This document shows, in pieces, positions 1 through 7,255 of a stretch of DNA of 12,378 bases (positions are counted from its first letter, which is position 1; each line of letters starts with the position of its first letter). The stretch is from Clostridiales bacterium (GTDB lineage: Bacteria > Bacillota > Clostridia > Lachnospirales > Lachnospiraceae). The translations under genes and the position numbers were made by a program. Below the pieces are notes generated by a model. That model ran no database searches, was not told where the DNA came from, and was given only the letters and a program-made list of their open reading frames with translations. The DNA is taken from positions 1 through 12,378 of the forward strand of contig JAATEU010000102.1 in NCBI GenBank assembly GCA_015655565.1, read 5' to 3'.

Positions 1-71
1 ACATTTTCCGGCATATCCTTTAAAAGACATTTTCTGCAATATTTCCTGTTGTCATTTTCCTGTATATTCAT
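1..71 (-). CDS. DUF6171-type small Cys-rich protein, N-terminal part only (runs off left edge)
   Basis: Reading leftwards from an ATG at 71-69, the 23 visible codons encode a start followed by Y-C-R-K-C-L-L-K-D-M-P. The CRKCL motif opens DUF6171 proteins, short (about 80-90 residue) Clostridial proteins of unknown function that carry several Cys pairs and probably bind a metal. That assignment is from memory of the family. Only the first Cys pair is inside the window. The ribosome site is weak (an AAGGGCGG-like stretch just upstream). The same frame stays open upstream to a stop at 264-266, so a longer N-terminus from a non-ATG codon such as the TTG at 155-153 cannot be excluded. A TATAAT on the minus strand at 176-171 could be the -10 of its promoter, but no good -35 accompanies it. 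Confidence 0.55.
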   Translation of the reverse strand, partial: MNIQENDNRKYCRKCLLKDMPEN

Positions 72-202
72 ATGCCGCCCTTTCTTAAACTGCTGTATTA
101 AATCCCGTTGGAACAGTTGAAGACTGCCATCTTCCCCGCTGACAATCCTCCGCAAATTATTTTCCTTTCCATTATAACACGGAACACATGCCTGCGCATT
201 AT

Positions 203-316
203 AAAAAGAACCTATAGAGGCAGGTACCCGTCCCCTGGTAAGTAAACAGATTAAAAATAAGATTTACATCTTTAATCTGCCTGCTTCAAGGGTAAAGTAT
301 CCTATAGGTTCTTTTT
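203..316. terminator. Bidirectional terminator-like structured element with a large loop
   Basis: A perfect 15-base inverted repeat (203-217 with 302-316) has an A-tract on one side and a T-tract on the other, so it can end transcription in both directions. It lies just past the arabinofuranosidase stop codon. The 84-base interior is not simple: 247-255 pairs with 271-279 (9 bp), 218-223 (AGGCAG) with 277-282, and 225-229 (TACCC) with 290-294. The last two pairings cross, so a pseudoknot is possible. I do not recognise it as a known riboswitch. Terminator function is inferred from the stem and T-tract. Confidence 0.6.
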
Positions 317-370
317 TATTTTTCTATATCTGTAACAATTAACTTAATAAACTTCTGCTATTGAAAATCA

Positions 371-1843
371 CTATTCTATTGTAAGGTGAAGGATACTGCA
401 GGGGGGAATTGTAAAATCTACACCCTTTTCGGTTATTTTAAATTCCATAAATTCTTCCGTATGTACTATATCCGGCTCTTCAAAGGTATTGAACGCCCCC
501 ATATCATTGGTAAGAATCTCAGCCTTTACCGAATTCACCTTCCAGTCCACCAGGATACTGTTTACGGCATAGGAATCGGTTACGGAAAGGTTGTTAACGG
601 TCAGGTTCAGCTTACCGTCCTTAGCAACAGAAGCGGACTCATAAAGATTCTGTACCTTAACTTCGTCAATACCGGTTTCTTTTGTTTCTATAAAACTGTC
701 AACCAAAGCTGCATCCTGATGGCATTGATACATACGAAACACATGATAGGTTGGCGTTAACAGCATCTTTTCGCCTTCTGTCAGGATAACGGATTGCAAT
801 ACATTCACTAACTGTGCGATATTAGCAATTCTGACCCGGTCACTGTGTTTATTAAAGATATTTAAAGTCACACCGGCAGCCAATGCGTCCCTCATGGTAC
901 TCTGCTGGTATAAGAAACCCGGATTCGTACCCGGTTCCACATGAAACCAACAGCCCCATTCATCCACGGCTAAAGCAATCCTCTTATCCGGATCATATTT
1001 ATCCATAATCTTAGAATGTCTGGTTACCAGCTCTTCCATGTACAGGGCATTTTTTAAGGTCTTATACCATCCCTTTTCATCAAAACCGGTTGCGGCACCT
1101 TTATCTTCCCATTTTGTTTCAAAAGTATAGTAGTGCAGGGAAAGGGCATCCATATACGGATGGGCAAGTTTCATAACCGTATCACACCAATTATAGTCAT
1201 CCACATTAGGACCGCCGGCTATCTTAAAAAGCCTGTTTTCACCATAATTTCTGCAATAAGTCTGATACCTTCTGTATTCATTGGCATAGTGTTCCGGTGT
1301 CATATTACCGCCGCAGCCCCAGTTCTCATTACCAACTCCGAAGAATTTCACCTTCCAGGGTGCTTTCCTTCCGTTTTCAGCCCTCAAATCAGCCATGGGA
1401 GATATCCCGTCAAAGGTCATATATTCAATCCATTCGGACATTTCCTGCACCGTTCCGCTTCCTAAATTACCATTAATGTAGGGTTCACAGCCAATCTGGT
1501 CACATAATTCCATAAATTCATGAGTACCAAAGCTGTTATCCTCCAAAACACCTCCCCAGTGTGTGTTAATCATTTTCTTACGGTTTTCTTTGGGCCCAAT
1601 ACCATCCTTCCAATGATATTCGTCGGCAAAGCAGCCTCCCGGCCAGCGGAGCAAGGGAAGTTTCATCTCCTTTAATGCTTCTACCACATCCGTTCTCATA
1701 CCCTTTATGTTTGGAATTTTGGAACCTTCCCCAACATACAGCCCTTCATAGATACATCTTCCCAAATGCTCTGAAAAATGCCCATAGATTTCCTTGTTAA
1801 TTTTAGACTTTTTATTGCCTGCATAAATCACAAGTTTACTCAT
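371..1843 (-). CDS. abfA: Intracellular alpha-L-arabinofuranosidase, GH51
   Basis: The 490-residue protein has the usual length of bacterial GH51 enzymes, which remove terminal L-arabinose from arabinoxylan and arabinan oligosaccharides by a retaining mechanism. The acid/base glutamate is E173 in the [10 protein letters not shown] motif and the nucleophile is E295 in the VDEWG motif, almost exactly where they fall in the characterised Geobacillus enzyme. Other family marks are [15 protein letters not shown] near residues 20-33 and [13 protein letters not shown] near 66-78. A (beta/alpha)8 barrel is followed by a C-terminal beta-sandwich (about 380-490). There is no signal peptide or membrane segment, so it acts in the cytoplasm on imported oligosaccharides. 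GGAGG lies about 8 bases before the ATG. No arabinose transporter or pathway gene is adjacent, and it is transcribed alone from its own promoter. Confidence 0.95.
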   Translation of the reverse strand: MSKLVIYAGNKKSKINKEIYGHFSEHLGRCIYEGLYVGEGSKIPNIKGMRTDVVEALKEMKLPLLRWPGGCFADEYHWKDGIGPKENRKKMINTHWGGVLEDNSFGTHEFMELCDQIGCEPYINGNLGSGTVQEMSEWIEYMTFDGISPMADLRAENGRKAPWKVKFFGVGNENWGCGGNMTPEHYANEYRRYQTYCRNYGENRLFKIAGGPNVDDYNWCDTVMKLAHPYMDALSLHYYTFETKWEDKGAATGFDEKGWYKTLKNALYMEELVTRHSKIMDKYDPDKRIALAVDEWGCWFHVEPGTNPGFLYQQSTMRDALAAGVTLNIFNKHSDRVRIANIAQLVNVLQSVILTEGEKMLLTPTYHVFRMYQCHQDAALVDSFIETKETGIDEVKVQNLYESASVAKDGKLNLTVNNLSVTDSYAVNSILVDWKVNSVKAEILTNDMGAFNTFEEPDIVHTEEFMEFKITEKGVDFTIPPCSILHLTIE

Positions 1844-1910
1844 ACCATACCTCCGCCAAATATTGTTTAGTATCTTCTGAAATAGTTTACGTTTATATTA
1901 ATTTATGAAT

Positions 1911-1939
1911 ATTTTACTATAAAAATTCTGGTTTGTCAA
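1911..1939 (-). promoter_or_regulatory. Sigma-A-type promoter of the arabinofuranosidase gene
   Basis: On the minus strand TTGACA (1939-1934) is separated by 17 bases from TAAAAT (1916-1911). The start point would fall near 1904, giving a leader of about 60 bases. The -35 box overlaps one arm of the transporter terminator (1931-1937). The leader holds AAACGTAAAC, which could be part of an operator but matches no consensus I can name firmly. Confidence 0.7.
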
Positions 1940-1967
1940 TGTAAGCTGGTTGTACTTCAGGACAAAC
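1931..1967 (-). terminator. Probable terminator of the malic enzyme-transporter operon
   Basis: GTTTGTC (1931-1937) and GACAAAC (1961-1967) form a 7-bp stem with a 23-base loop. On the minus strand it is followed within a few bases by a run of five T (1925-1921). It lies about 55 bases past the transporter stop codon. The stem is short, so this is a moderate call. Confidence 0.45.
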
Positions 1968-2020
1968 GACAAAGGAAGATTTTGTAATACTGCAGGCTGC
2001 CAAAATCCAAAGCTGCACAA

Positions 2021-3337
2021 TTATCCCAACAGCCGGATCAGAAAGCTTGAAATAATTAAAATCACAGCACCTCCAAGCCTCGTAGCCATCTGAGCAAAAG
2101 GAATCAATTTCATGCGATTGGCAGCAGATAATACAGCTATATTCCCGGTTCCGCCCATACTGTTGGCGCATAAACCGGCGGTAATGGAGGACTCGACAGG
2201 ATAAAACCCGACTAATTTCCCTCCGATTCCGGCACAGATACTAACTGTTAAAATAATCACCGCACAAAGCAGAATATAAACAGGAGTTAAGGCATTGGCT
2301 AGCACTTTTAAGTCTAACAGTGCAACACCGATTCCGGCAAGTAAAGCGGTTGTTAGATTTTTCATAACAAATTGGCTCCACTGGACGGCAGCCTGTTCAT
2401 ATTTCAGGGGAATAATGCCGGTAGCCTTACAGACTACAATGATAATAATCATAAAAGCATAAGCATGTACAGTTGGGATAATTTTACTTATTAAAGCACC
2501 TAAAGTAAAAAAGGATAAGGAAAATAACAAGCCGCTTCCCATGACTAAGTAATCGGGTTTATTCTCCAGAGCTGCGGCATTATTCTCTTCGGGGATGCTC
2601 ATAAGCTGTCCCCGGCCGCTCCACTGCGGTTTCTTTTCTCCTAATTTGGCAATCAAGGCGGCAAAAATAATAGCCAGGACATTGCCCAGGGTAGATGCCG
2701 GAATCATACGGGAGACAATAATAGCGGCATCCCCTCCGGTTGCAGTGGCATAAATGCCGGAAAGCGGAATAACACCGGCTCCCATTCCCCCGCTCATCAT
2801 AGGCATAGCGATATAAAGAATAGCTTCGGAAAAACCATAACCTGTAATCTGACCGATAAATCCTGCCATTAAACTAGCACAGGCCATGGACAAAAAGGTA
2901 ACGGGCAAAAAACGAACCGCAGATTTAATGAGTAACTGCCGATTCATGCCTAATATACTTCCGGTGATTAAAGCGGAAATATACAGGTCTAAAAATCCGG
3001 CGTTATTCATAAAATCAGTACAATTGTCTGCCACGCCGGAGGGAAGAATCCCAAAGGTAGCCAAGGCAGAGGAAGCAAAGATGCAAAAAACAACGCCTCC
3101 TCCCAGATAAGTTTTTACAATAGGGATATGGCTGCCAATCATATTAAATAAATTTCCAAGAATAATTAAAACGGCAAGTGCGCCGACCATATTATTGGGA
3201 AGAATACCTGACATGGCAGCAGCCATAATAAAGATTGCCAAAGCGATAAAAACCGGTAGGGAAATTCCGTTAACCGTAATATTTTTCTGTTCCGAAGAAA
3301 GATCCTCAGCAGTATGTAAGGATGATTTTGTGCTCAT
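2021..3337 (-). CDS. 2-hydroxycarboxylate (malate/citrate) transporter, 2HCT family
   Basis: A 438-residue, very hydrophobic protein resembling CitS, CimH, MaeN and MaeP, Na+- or H+-coupled carriers of malate, citrate or lactate. The two re-entrant-loop signatures are visible: SGGMGAG followed by PLSGIY in the middle, and MGGTGN near the C-terminus. The arginine in MATRLGGA near the end corresponds to the substrate-binding Arg of the family. The N-terminus is a short polar tail, then about 11 membrane segments. I start at the ATG at 3337 because AAAGGAA is well spaced from it. A TTG two codons earlier (3343) sits too close to that site. It follows the malic enzyme gene by 52 bases on the same strand and next to a malate-type two-component system, so malate is the likeliest substrate (inference). 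Confidence 0.92.
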   Translation of the reverse strand: MSTKSSLHTAEDLSSEQKNITVNGISLPVFIALAIFIMAAAMSGILPNNMVGALAVLIILGNLFNMIGSHIPIVKTYLGGGVVFCIFASSALATFGILPSGVADNCTDFMNNAGFLDLYISALITGSILGMNRQLLIKSAVRFLPVTFLSMACASLMAGFIGQITGYGFSEAILYIAMPMMSGGMGAGVIPLSGIYATATGGDAAIIVSRMIPASTLGNVLAIIFAALIAKLGEKKPQWSGRGQLMSIPEENNAAALENKPDYLVMGSGLLFSLSFFTLGALISKIIPTVHAYAFMIIIIVVCKATGIIPLKYEQAAVQWSQFVMKNLTTALLAGIGVALLDLKVLANALTPVYILLCAVIILTVSICAGIGGKLVGFYPVESSITAGLCANSMGGTGNIAVLSAANRMKLIPFAQMATRLGGAVILIISSFLIRLLG

Positions 3338-3353
3338 ATTCAATTCCTTTCTA

Positions 3354-3374
3354 TCTTAAGTCAGTCTTAAGTCA
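3354..3374. repeat. Tandem direct repeat TCTTAAGTCA x2 between malic enzyme and transporter
   Basis: The decamer TCTTAAGTCA occurs at 3354-3363 and again at 3365-3374, a period of 11 bases, about one helical turn. It lies in the 52-base gap between the malic enzyme stop and the transporter start. TCTTAAGT occurs once more on the minus strand at 4710-4703, within the sensor kinase promoter. It could be a regulator site, but this is inferred only from the repetition. Confidence 0.5.
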
Positions 3375-3389
3375 ATAAAGCCGGTGATA

Positions 3390-4568
3390 CTACCAATGAA
3401 GCTTGGAAACACCCGTTTCAATTGCTTTTTCGGCTACCGCTTTTGCAACATGTTCAGCAACGCGCTTATCAAAAGCACTGGGAATGATGTAATCATACGT
3501 TAATTCTGCTTCGGGTATAATTTCGTCAATTGCTTTTACCGCCGCTATTTTCATTTCTTCGGTAATAGAGGTTGCTCTGGCATCTAATGCTCCGCGGAAA
3601 ATTCCCGGAAATACCAAAACATTATTAATCTGATTTGGATAGTCGGAACGGCCGGTAGCCATGACTTTTACGTTTCCTTTTTTAGCTTCCTCCGGCATTA
3701 TTTCAGGTATTGGATTCGCCATTGCAAATACAATAGAATCCGATGCCATGGAAGCAACCATTTCTGCGGTAACGATATTAGGAGCAGATACACCGATAAA
3801 AACATCTTTTTGTTTCATGACATCAGCGAGATTACCATGCTGCTTTTCTTTGTTTGTAATTTGTGCCATAGCGGCCTGTGCATCGTTCATCCAGGTTTCA
3901 CCCGGAACGAGAGCTCCGTTTTTATCGACCAAAACCACATTATTTACACCTAGTTCAAGCAATAATTTACAAATGGAAATTCCCGCAGAACCGGCACCAT
4001 TGATAACTATCTTTGCATCTTTCATTTTTTTACCGACTACCTTTAATGCATTGAGCAGTCCGGCTGATACAACAATTGCGGTTCCATGCTGATCATCATG
4101 GAAAACAGGAATATCCAATTCCTCCTTCAAGCGCTGCTCTATTTCAAAACAGCGCGGAGCAGAAATATCTTCCAAGTTAATTCCTCCAAAAGTGGGAGCT
4201 AAATATTTCACTGTTTTGATAATTTCTTCCGTATCTTTCGTAGCCAGACAGACAGGAAATGCATCAACACCGGCAAACTCTTTAAATAATATCGCTTTTC
4301 CTTCCATTACCGGCATAGCTGCCTCCGGACCGATATCGCCTAAACCAAGAACCGCAGTTCCATCTGATACAACGGCTACTAAATTGCCTCTGGCGGTATA
4401 GCGGTATACTTCTTCTTTTTGATCTCTTATTTTTCGGCAGGGTTCTGCAACACCGGGGGTATAAGCAGTACTTAAATCATCTTTTGTTTCCAGCTTTATT
4501 TTGGAATGTATGCTGAACTTTCCTTTATTTTCCTCATGCATTTTTAAAGCCAATTGATTATAATCCAT
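3390..4568 (-). CDS. Malic enzyme (malate to pyruvate + CO2), short bacterial NAD(P) type
   Basis: A 392-residue cytoplasmic enzyme that oxidatively decarboxylates malate using NAD+ or NADP+ and a divalent metal. Visible family marks are the catalytic tyrosine Y36 in STAYTPGVAEP, the lysine K91 in MEGKAILFKEFAG, metal ligands in NLEDIS (E133, D134) and HDDQHGTA (D158/D159), and the Rossmann loop GAGSAG at 191-196. Length fits the short bacterial class (YtsJ/MaeE-like), without the C-terminal phosphotransacetylase domain of long MaeB. GGAG lies 8 bases before the ATG. It is the first gene of a two-gene operon with the transporter and is divergent from the sensor kinase gene. Together these make pyruvate from imported malate. 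Cofactor preference cannot be read with confidence. Confidence 0.95.
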   Translation of the reverse strand: MDYNQLALKMHEENKGKFSIHSKIKLETKDDLSTAYTPGVAEPCRKIRDQKEEVYRYTARGNLVAVVSDGTAVLGLGDIGPEAAMPVMEGKAILFKEFAGVDAFPVCLATKDTEEIIKTVKYLAPTFGGINLEDISAPRCFEIEQRLKEELDIPVFHDDQHGTAIVVSAGLLNALKVVGKKMKDAKIVINGAGSAGISICKLLLELGVNNVVLVDKNGALVPGETWMNDAQAAMAQITNKEKQHGNLADVMKQKDVFIGVSAPNIVTAEMVASMASDSIVFAMANPIPEIMPEEAKKGNVKVMATGRSDYPNQINNVLVFPGIFRGALDARATSITEEMKIAAVKAIDEIIPEAELTYDYIIPSAFDKRVAEHVAKAVAEKAIETGVSKLHW

Positions 4569-4602
4569 AATAATTTCTCCTTTACTGTTTTAAATTAGTA
4601 TT

Positions 4603-4618
4603 TACTTTTGTCAAAGTA
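4603..4618. promoter_or_regulatory. Inverted repeat TACTTT-N4-AAAGTA in the malate control region
   Basis: Perfect 6-bp arms, TACTTT (4603-4608) and AAAGTA (4613-4618), lie 35 to 50 bases upstream of the malic enzyme ATG. The same arms recur with a 2-base centre at 4667-4680. Both sit in the divergent intergenic region, so binding by the adjacent response regulator, or another repressor, is plausible but inferred. Confidence 0.4.
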
Positions 4619-4666
4619 GAATTTAACATATAACTAAAAATAATAAATATTATGTAACTATAGAAA

Positions 4667-4680
4667 TACTTTAGAAAGTA
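4667..4680. promoter_or_regulatory. Second inverted repeat TACTTT-AG-AAAGTA
   Basis: Same 6-bp arms as the repeat at 4603-4618, here with 2 central bases. It lies just upstream of the -35 box of the sensor kinase promoter, and its start is 64 bases from the start of the first copy. One copy near each divergent gene suggests paired operators. Confidence 0.4.
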
Positions 4681-4687
4681 AAATAAA

Positions 4688-4716
4688 TAAACACGAAGAT
4701 AAACTTAAGATATAAT
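4688..4716 (+). promoter_or_regulatory. Promoter of the sensor kinase-response regulator operon
   Basis: TAAACA (4688-4693, 4 of 6 matches to TTGACA), a 17-base spacer and a perfect TATAAT (4711-4716). The ATG at 4715 lies inside this -10 box, which rules it out as the kinase start and supports the ATG at 4748. Confidence 0.6.
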
Positions 4717-4747
4717 GGTAAAAGAACGGAAAGAAGGAAGAAACCAA

Positions 4748-6319
4748 ATGAAAATTCTTCAAAATCTCAGTGTCATGACAAAAGTAATGCTGTCCTATTG
4801 CATATTGATTATATTAATCATAAGTATTTTAACAAGTTATATATTAATGAGCAGTACAGAAAGTTTAAATCGCAATATAGAAGGTAAGATAACACTTTTA
4901 ACAGAAATGCTTTCGGGCAATACCACAATCCTGCAGGATGTAAAAAACGGCTCCATAGACTTAGAGACAAAAGAATATTTGAAAAATATAGAAGCAAAAA
5001 CAGATTTAGTTGATTTTATTGTAATTGCAAATAAAAAAGGAATTCGTCTGTATCATCCTGACGAACAAAAAGTGGGAAAGCATTTTTCGGGCGGTGATGA
5101 AAAGGCTGCTTTAGATGGGAAAGCAGATTATGTAACGGAGGGAATGGGAAGTGATTCGTACCAAAAAAGGGCGTTTTCCTCTATTAAAGATGAAAAAGGA
5201 GAAGTAATCGGCTTTGTCATGGTAAGCGCTTACGCCGCAACAATTGACGATTTAAAAAAAAATATTATATATGACTGTATCGGCCTTGGTGCGGGGGCTT
5301 TTATCATAGGCATCATTTTAGCATACGTACTTTCCAAAGCGATCAAACGTTCCTTGTTGGGATACGAGCCTTCCCAGTTATTAAATCTTTACCTGCAAAG
5401 AGAAGAAGTGCTGGAATCGCTGGAAGAAGGAATCATTGCCATTGATTCAGGAGGGGAATATGTATATGCAAATATAGCGGCAAAAGAGATGTTTGTAAAA
5501 TCACCAGGTAAAGACAGCGAGATAAATAACTTTATAAAAGAGCATTTAATCTATATGCTTGATACAAAAAAAACAGAGTATAATGAAGAGTTGGAAATTC
5601 AGGATACACAGGTACTGATTGATAAAATACCAATTATTGAGGATAATAAAATTATTGCGGTAATTGCTTTGATCCGCAATAAAACAGAGATTACAAAAAT
5701 GGCGGAACAATTAACGGGGGTTAAGCATATGGTGGATGCACTTCGGTCAAATACCCATGAATATGTAAATAAGCTTCATGTGATTTTAGGCTTGCTGCAA
5801 ATCGGAGAAATAAATATGGCAATGGACTACATCGATACCAGTAAAAGAGAAGAAGAGGGTAACAGCGGAATTATTAAGAAGATAGAGGAACCGACAATTG
5901 CCGCTTTAATTATGGGGAAGCAAAGCAGGGCCAGAGAATTAAATATTAAATTAAATCTTCAAAAGGACAGCTATTTAGAGAGTCAGAACAAATACCTGCC
6001 GACCAATCAATTACTTACAATTCTTGGGAATTTAATAGAAAATGCCATTGATGCGGTAAAGAATAAAACAGATGTAAGAGAGATCAGTGTGTTTATACAA
6101 AGCAATGAACGGGGAATTATGATTATCGTTGACGATACCGGTATTGGGATGAACAACCAGGACAAGAATAATATTTTTGCAAAAAATTATTCAACAAAGG
6201 GAAGCGGAAGAGGCATTGGCTTATGCCTGGTAAAAGATATTGTAGAAAAAAAGAACGGAACAGTTGAGGTCGAATCCGAAAAAGGAATGGGAAGCTCCTT
6301 TATTATAACCATCAATTAA
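4748..6319 (+). CDS. Sensor histidine kinase, CitA/DcuS/MaeK family (C4-dicarboxylate sensing)
   Basis: A 523-residue membrane kinase. Order: TM1 at about 11-35, an extracytoplasmic Cache/PAS-like sensor (about 40-165), TM2 (about 175-197), a cytoplasmic PAS domain from about 220, the dimerisation/phosphoacceptor helix, and an HATPase domain. The sensor carries the family ligand motif R-L-Y-H-P (R100, H103) followed by VGKHFSGGDE and a later R141, matching carboxylate-binding residues of DcuS/CitA. The phosphorylated His is H337 in SNTHEYVNKLH. ATP-site motifs are NLIENAIDAV (N box), DDTGIGM (G1) and GSGRGIGL (G2). The start is the ATG at 4748 behind AAGGAAG, since the upstream in-frame ATG is in the promoter. 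Being divergent from malic enzyme and a 2HCT carrier, malate is the likely signal (inference). Confidence 0.93.
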   Translation: MKILQNLSVMTKVMLSYCILIILIISILTSYILMSSTESLNRNIEGKITLLTEMLSGNTTILQDVKNGSIDLETKEYLKNIEAKTDLVDFIVIANKKGIRLYHPDEQKVGKHFSGGDEKAALDGKADYVTEGMGSDSYQKRAFSSIKDEKGEVIGFVMVSAYAATIDDLKKNIIYDCIGLGAGAFIIGIILAYVLSKAIKRSLLGYEPSQLLNLYLQREEVLESLEEGIIAIDSGGEYVYANIAAKEMFVKSPGKDSEINNFIKEHLIYMLDTKKTEYNEELEIQDTQVLIDKIPIIEDNKIIAVIALIRNKTEITKMAEQLTGVKHMVDALRSNTHEYVNKLHVILGLLQIGEINMAMDYIDTSKREEEGNSGIIKKIEEPTIAALIMGKQSRARELNIKLNLQKDSYLESQNKYLPTNQLLTILGNLIENAIDAVKNKTDVREISVFIQSNERGIMIIVDDTGIGMNNQDKNNIFAKNYSTKGSGRGIGLCLVKDIVEKKNGTVEVESEKGMGSSFIITIN

Positions 6320-6377
6320 GTAACGATAAATTAAAAAAATGAAAGCAGGATCTAAGAAAGAAGATGGAGGAAGTCAA

Positions 6378-7064
6378 TTGATTAAGGTAGTTATTGTAGA
6401 GGATGATTTAATGGCAGCATCTATCAATAAGCAATATATTTTAAGAACTCCGGGGCTTGATGTTACGGCTACTTTCCATAATGGAAAAGAAGCTTGGGAA
6501 TACTTAAAAAGAAAGAAAGTTGATTTGCTTATTTTAGATTTATATATGCCCAACAGTTCGGGGCTTGAGCTTTTGACAAATATAAGAAAAGAAAAATCCT
6601 TAGTTGAGGTTATTATGGTTACGGCAGCAAATGACGTGAAAACGTTGGATACCGTATTAAAGCTTGGCATCCTTGACTATTTGGTAAAACCTTTCCGATA
6701 TGAAAGATTTGCCGTGGCAATTAATAAGTTTTTACTTAAAAACAGAATTATGAGCAGCGGATTATCTTTTTCTCAGGAGGATGTAGATGATTCGATAAGC
6801 TTGCGGAAAGAGAATAATTTAAATAAGCAGGTGGAGTTAAGTAAAGGGCTGCAAGATAAAACTCTTAGTTTAATAAGAAACTATATGAATAAAAGAATAG
6901 GAGAATCACTTACAAGCGAAGACATATCGGAGGCTACAAGGCTGTCAAAAGTTACCGTCAGAAGGTATATGAATTATCTTATTGACAGGAATGAAGTGGT
7001 AAGTGAAGTAGATTACAAGACCGGAGGAAGGCCAAGCATCCGGTATAAATCTAATATTACATAG
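6378..7064 (+). CDS. Response regulator, CitB/DcuR/MaeR family
   Basis: A 228-residue transcription factor and partner of the preceding kinase. The receiver domain (about 1-120) has the acidic pair E8/D9/D10, phosphoacceptor D54 in LILDLYMPNSSG, the switch Thr in MVTAAND, and the conserved Lys in LVKPF. The C-terminal part has a helix-turn-helix (TSEDISEATRLSKVTVRRY) and the GGRPSIRY ending common to CitB-type regulators. I choose a TTG start at 6378: GGAGG at 6366-6370 is spaced 7 bases from it, and the product then begins MIKVVIVEDD as in the family. The ATG at 6339 would add 13 polar residues and has no ribosome site. It follows the kinase stop by 58 bases, so the two are probably cotranscribed. 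It presumably activates the divergent malate genes. Confidence 0.92.
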   Translation: MIKVVIVEDDLMAASINKQYILRTPGLDVTATFHNGKEAWEYLKRKKVDLLILDLYMPNSSGLELLTNIRKEKSLVEVIMVTAANDVKTLDTVLKLGILDYLVKPFRYERFAVAINKFLLKNRIMSSGLSFSQEDVDDSISLRKENNLNKQVELSKGLQDKTLSLIRNYMNKRIGESLTSEDISEATRLSKVTVRRYMNYLIDRNEVVSEVDYKTGGRPSIRYKSNIT

Positions 7065-7255
7065 AAAAAGTAACACTCTGTTTTTAAGTATAGCATTGTA
7101 TTTTTAATACTTCAAGGTAGTGAATATCTTATTTTTTACTAATTTAGTACTATATTTTTTGCGTAACATAGGTTAAAATAAAAGAAAGCAATGAGTCTTA
7201 GCTGTATAGGCAGACCATTTGATTTTTATCAGATTATTATATGGAGGTTCACGAC

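Noticed and set aside
203..316. Known riboswitch (purine, SAM, TPP, ZTP, THF, guanidine) or T-box leader
   Set aside because: None of the conserved core sequences of these classes is present in either strand; only the generic stem and possible pseudoknot remain.
386..1465. Plus-strand open frames inside the arabinofuranosidase gene
   Set aside because: They are antisense to a well-conserved enzyme with both catalytic residues intact, have no ribosome sites and no recognisable domains.
1917..2171. 84-codon minus-strand open frame over the end of the transporter gene
   Set aside because: It overlaps the transporter in another frame, shows no family pattern, and covers the terminator and promoter of the neighbours.
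4715..4747. Upstream ATG extending the sensor kinase by 11 residues
   Set aside because: It lies inside the TATAAT box of the kinase promoter and has no ribosome site; the ATG at 4748 does.
7065..7240. Terminator or operator in the gap before the fructokinase gene
   Set aside because: A weak AAGTAT/ATACTT pair (7086-7091, 7107-7112) has no T-tract after it, and no clear -35/-10 pair is visible, so I do not annotate either.
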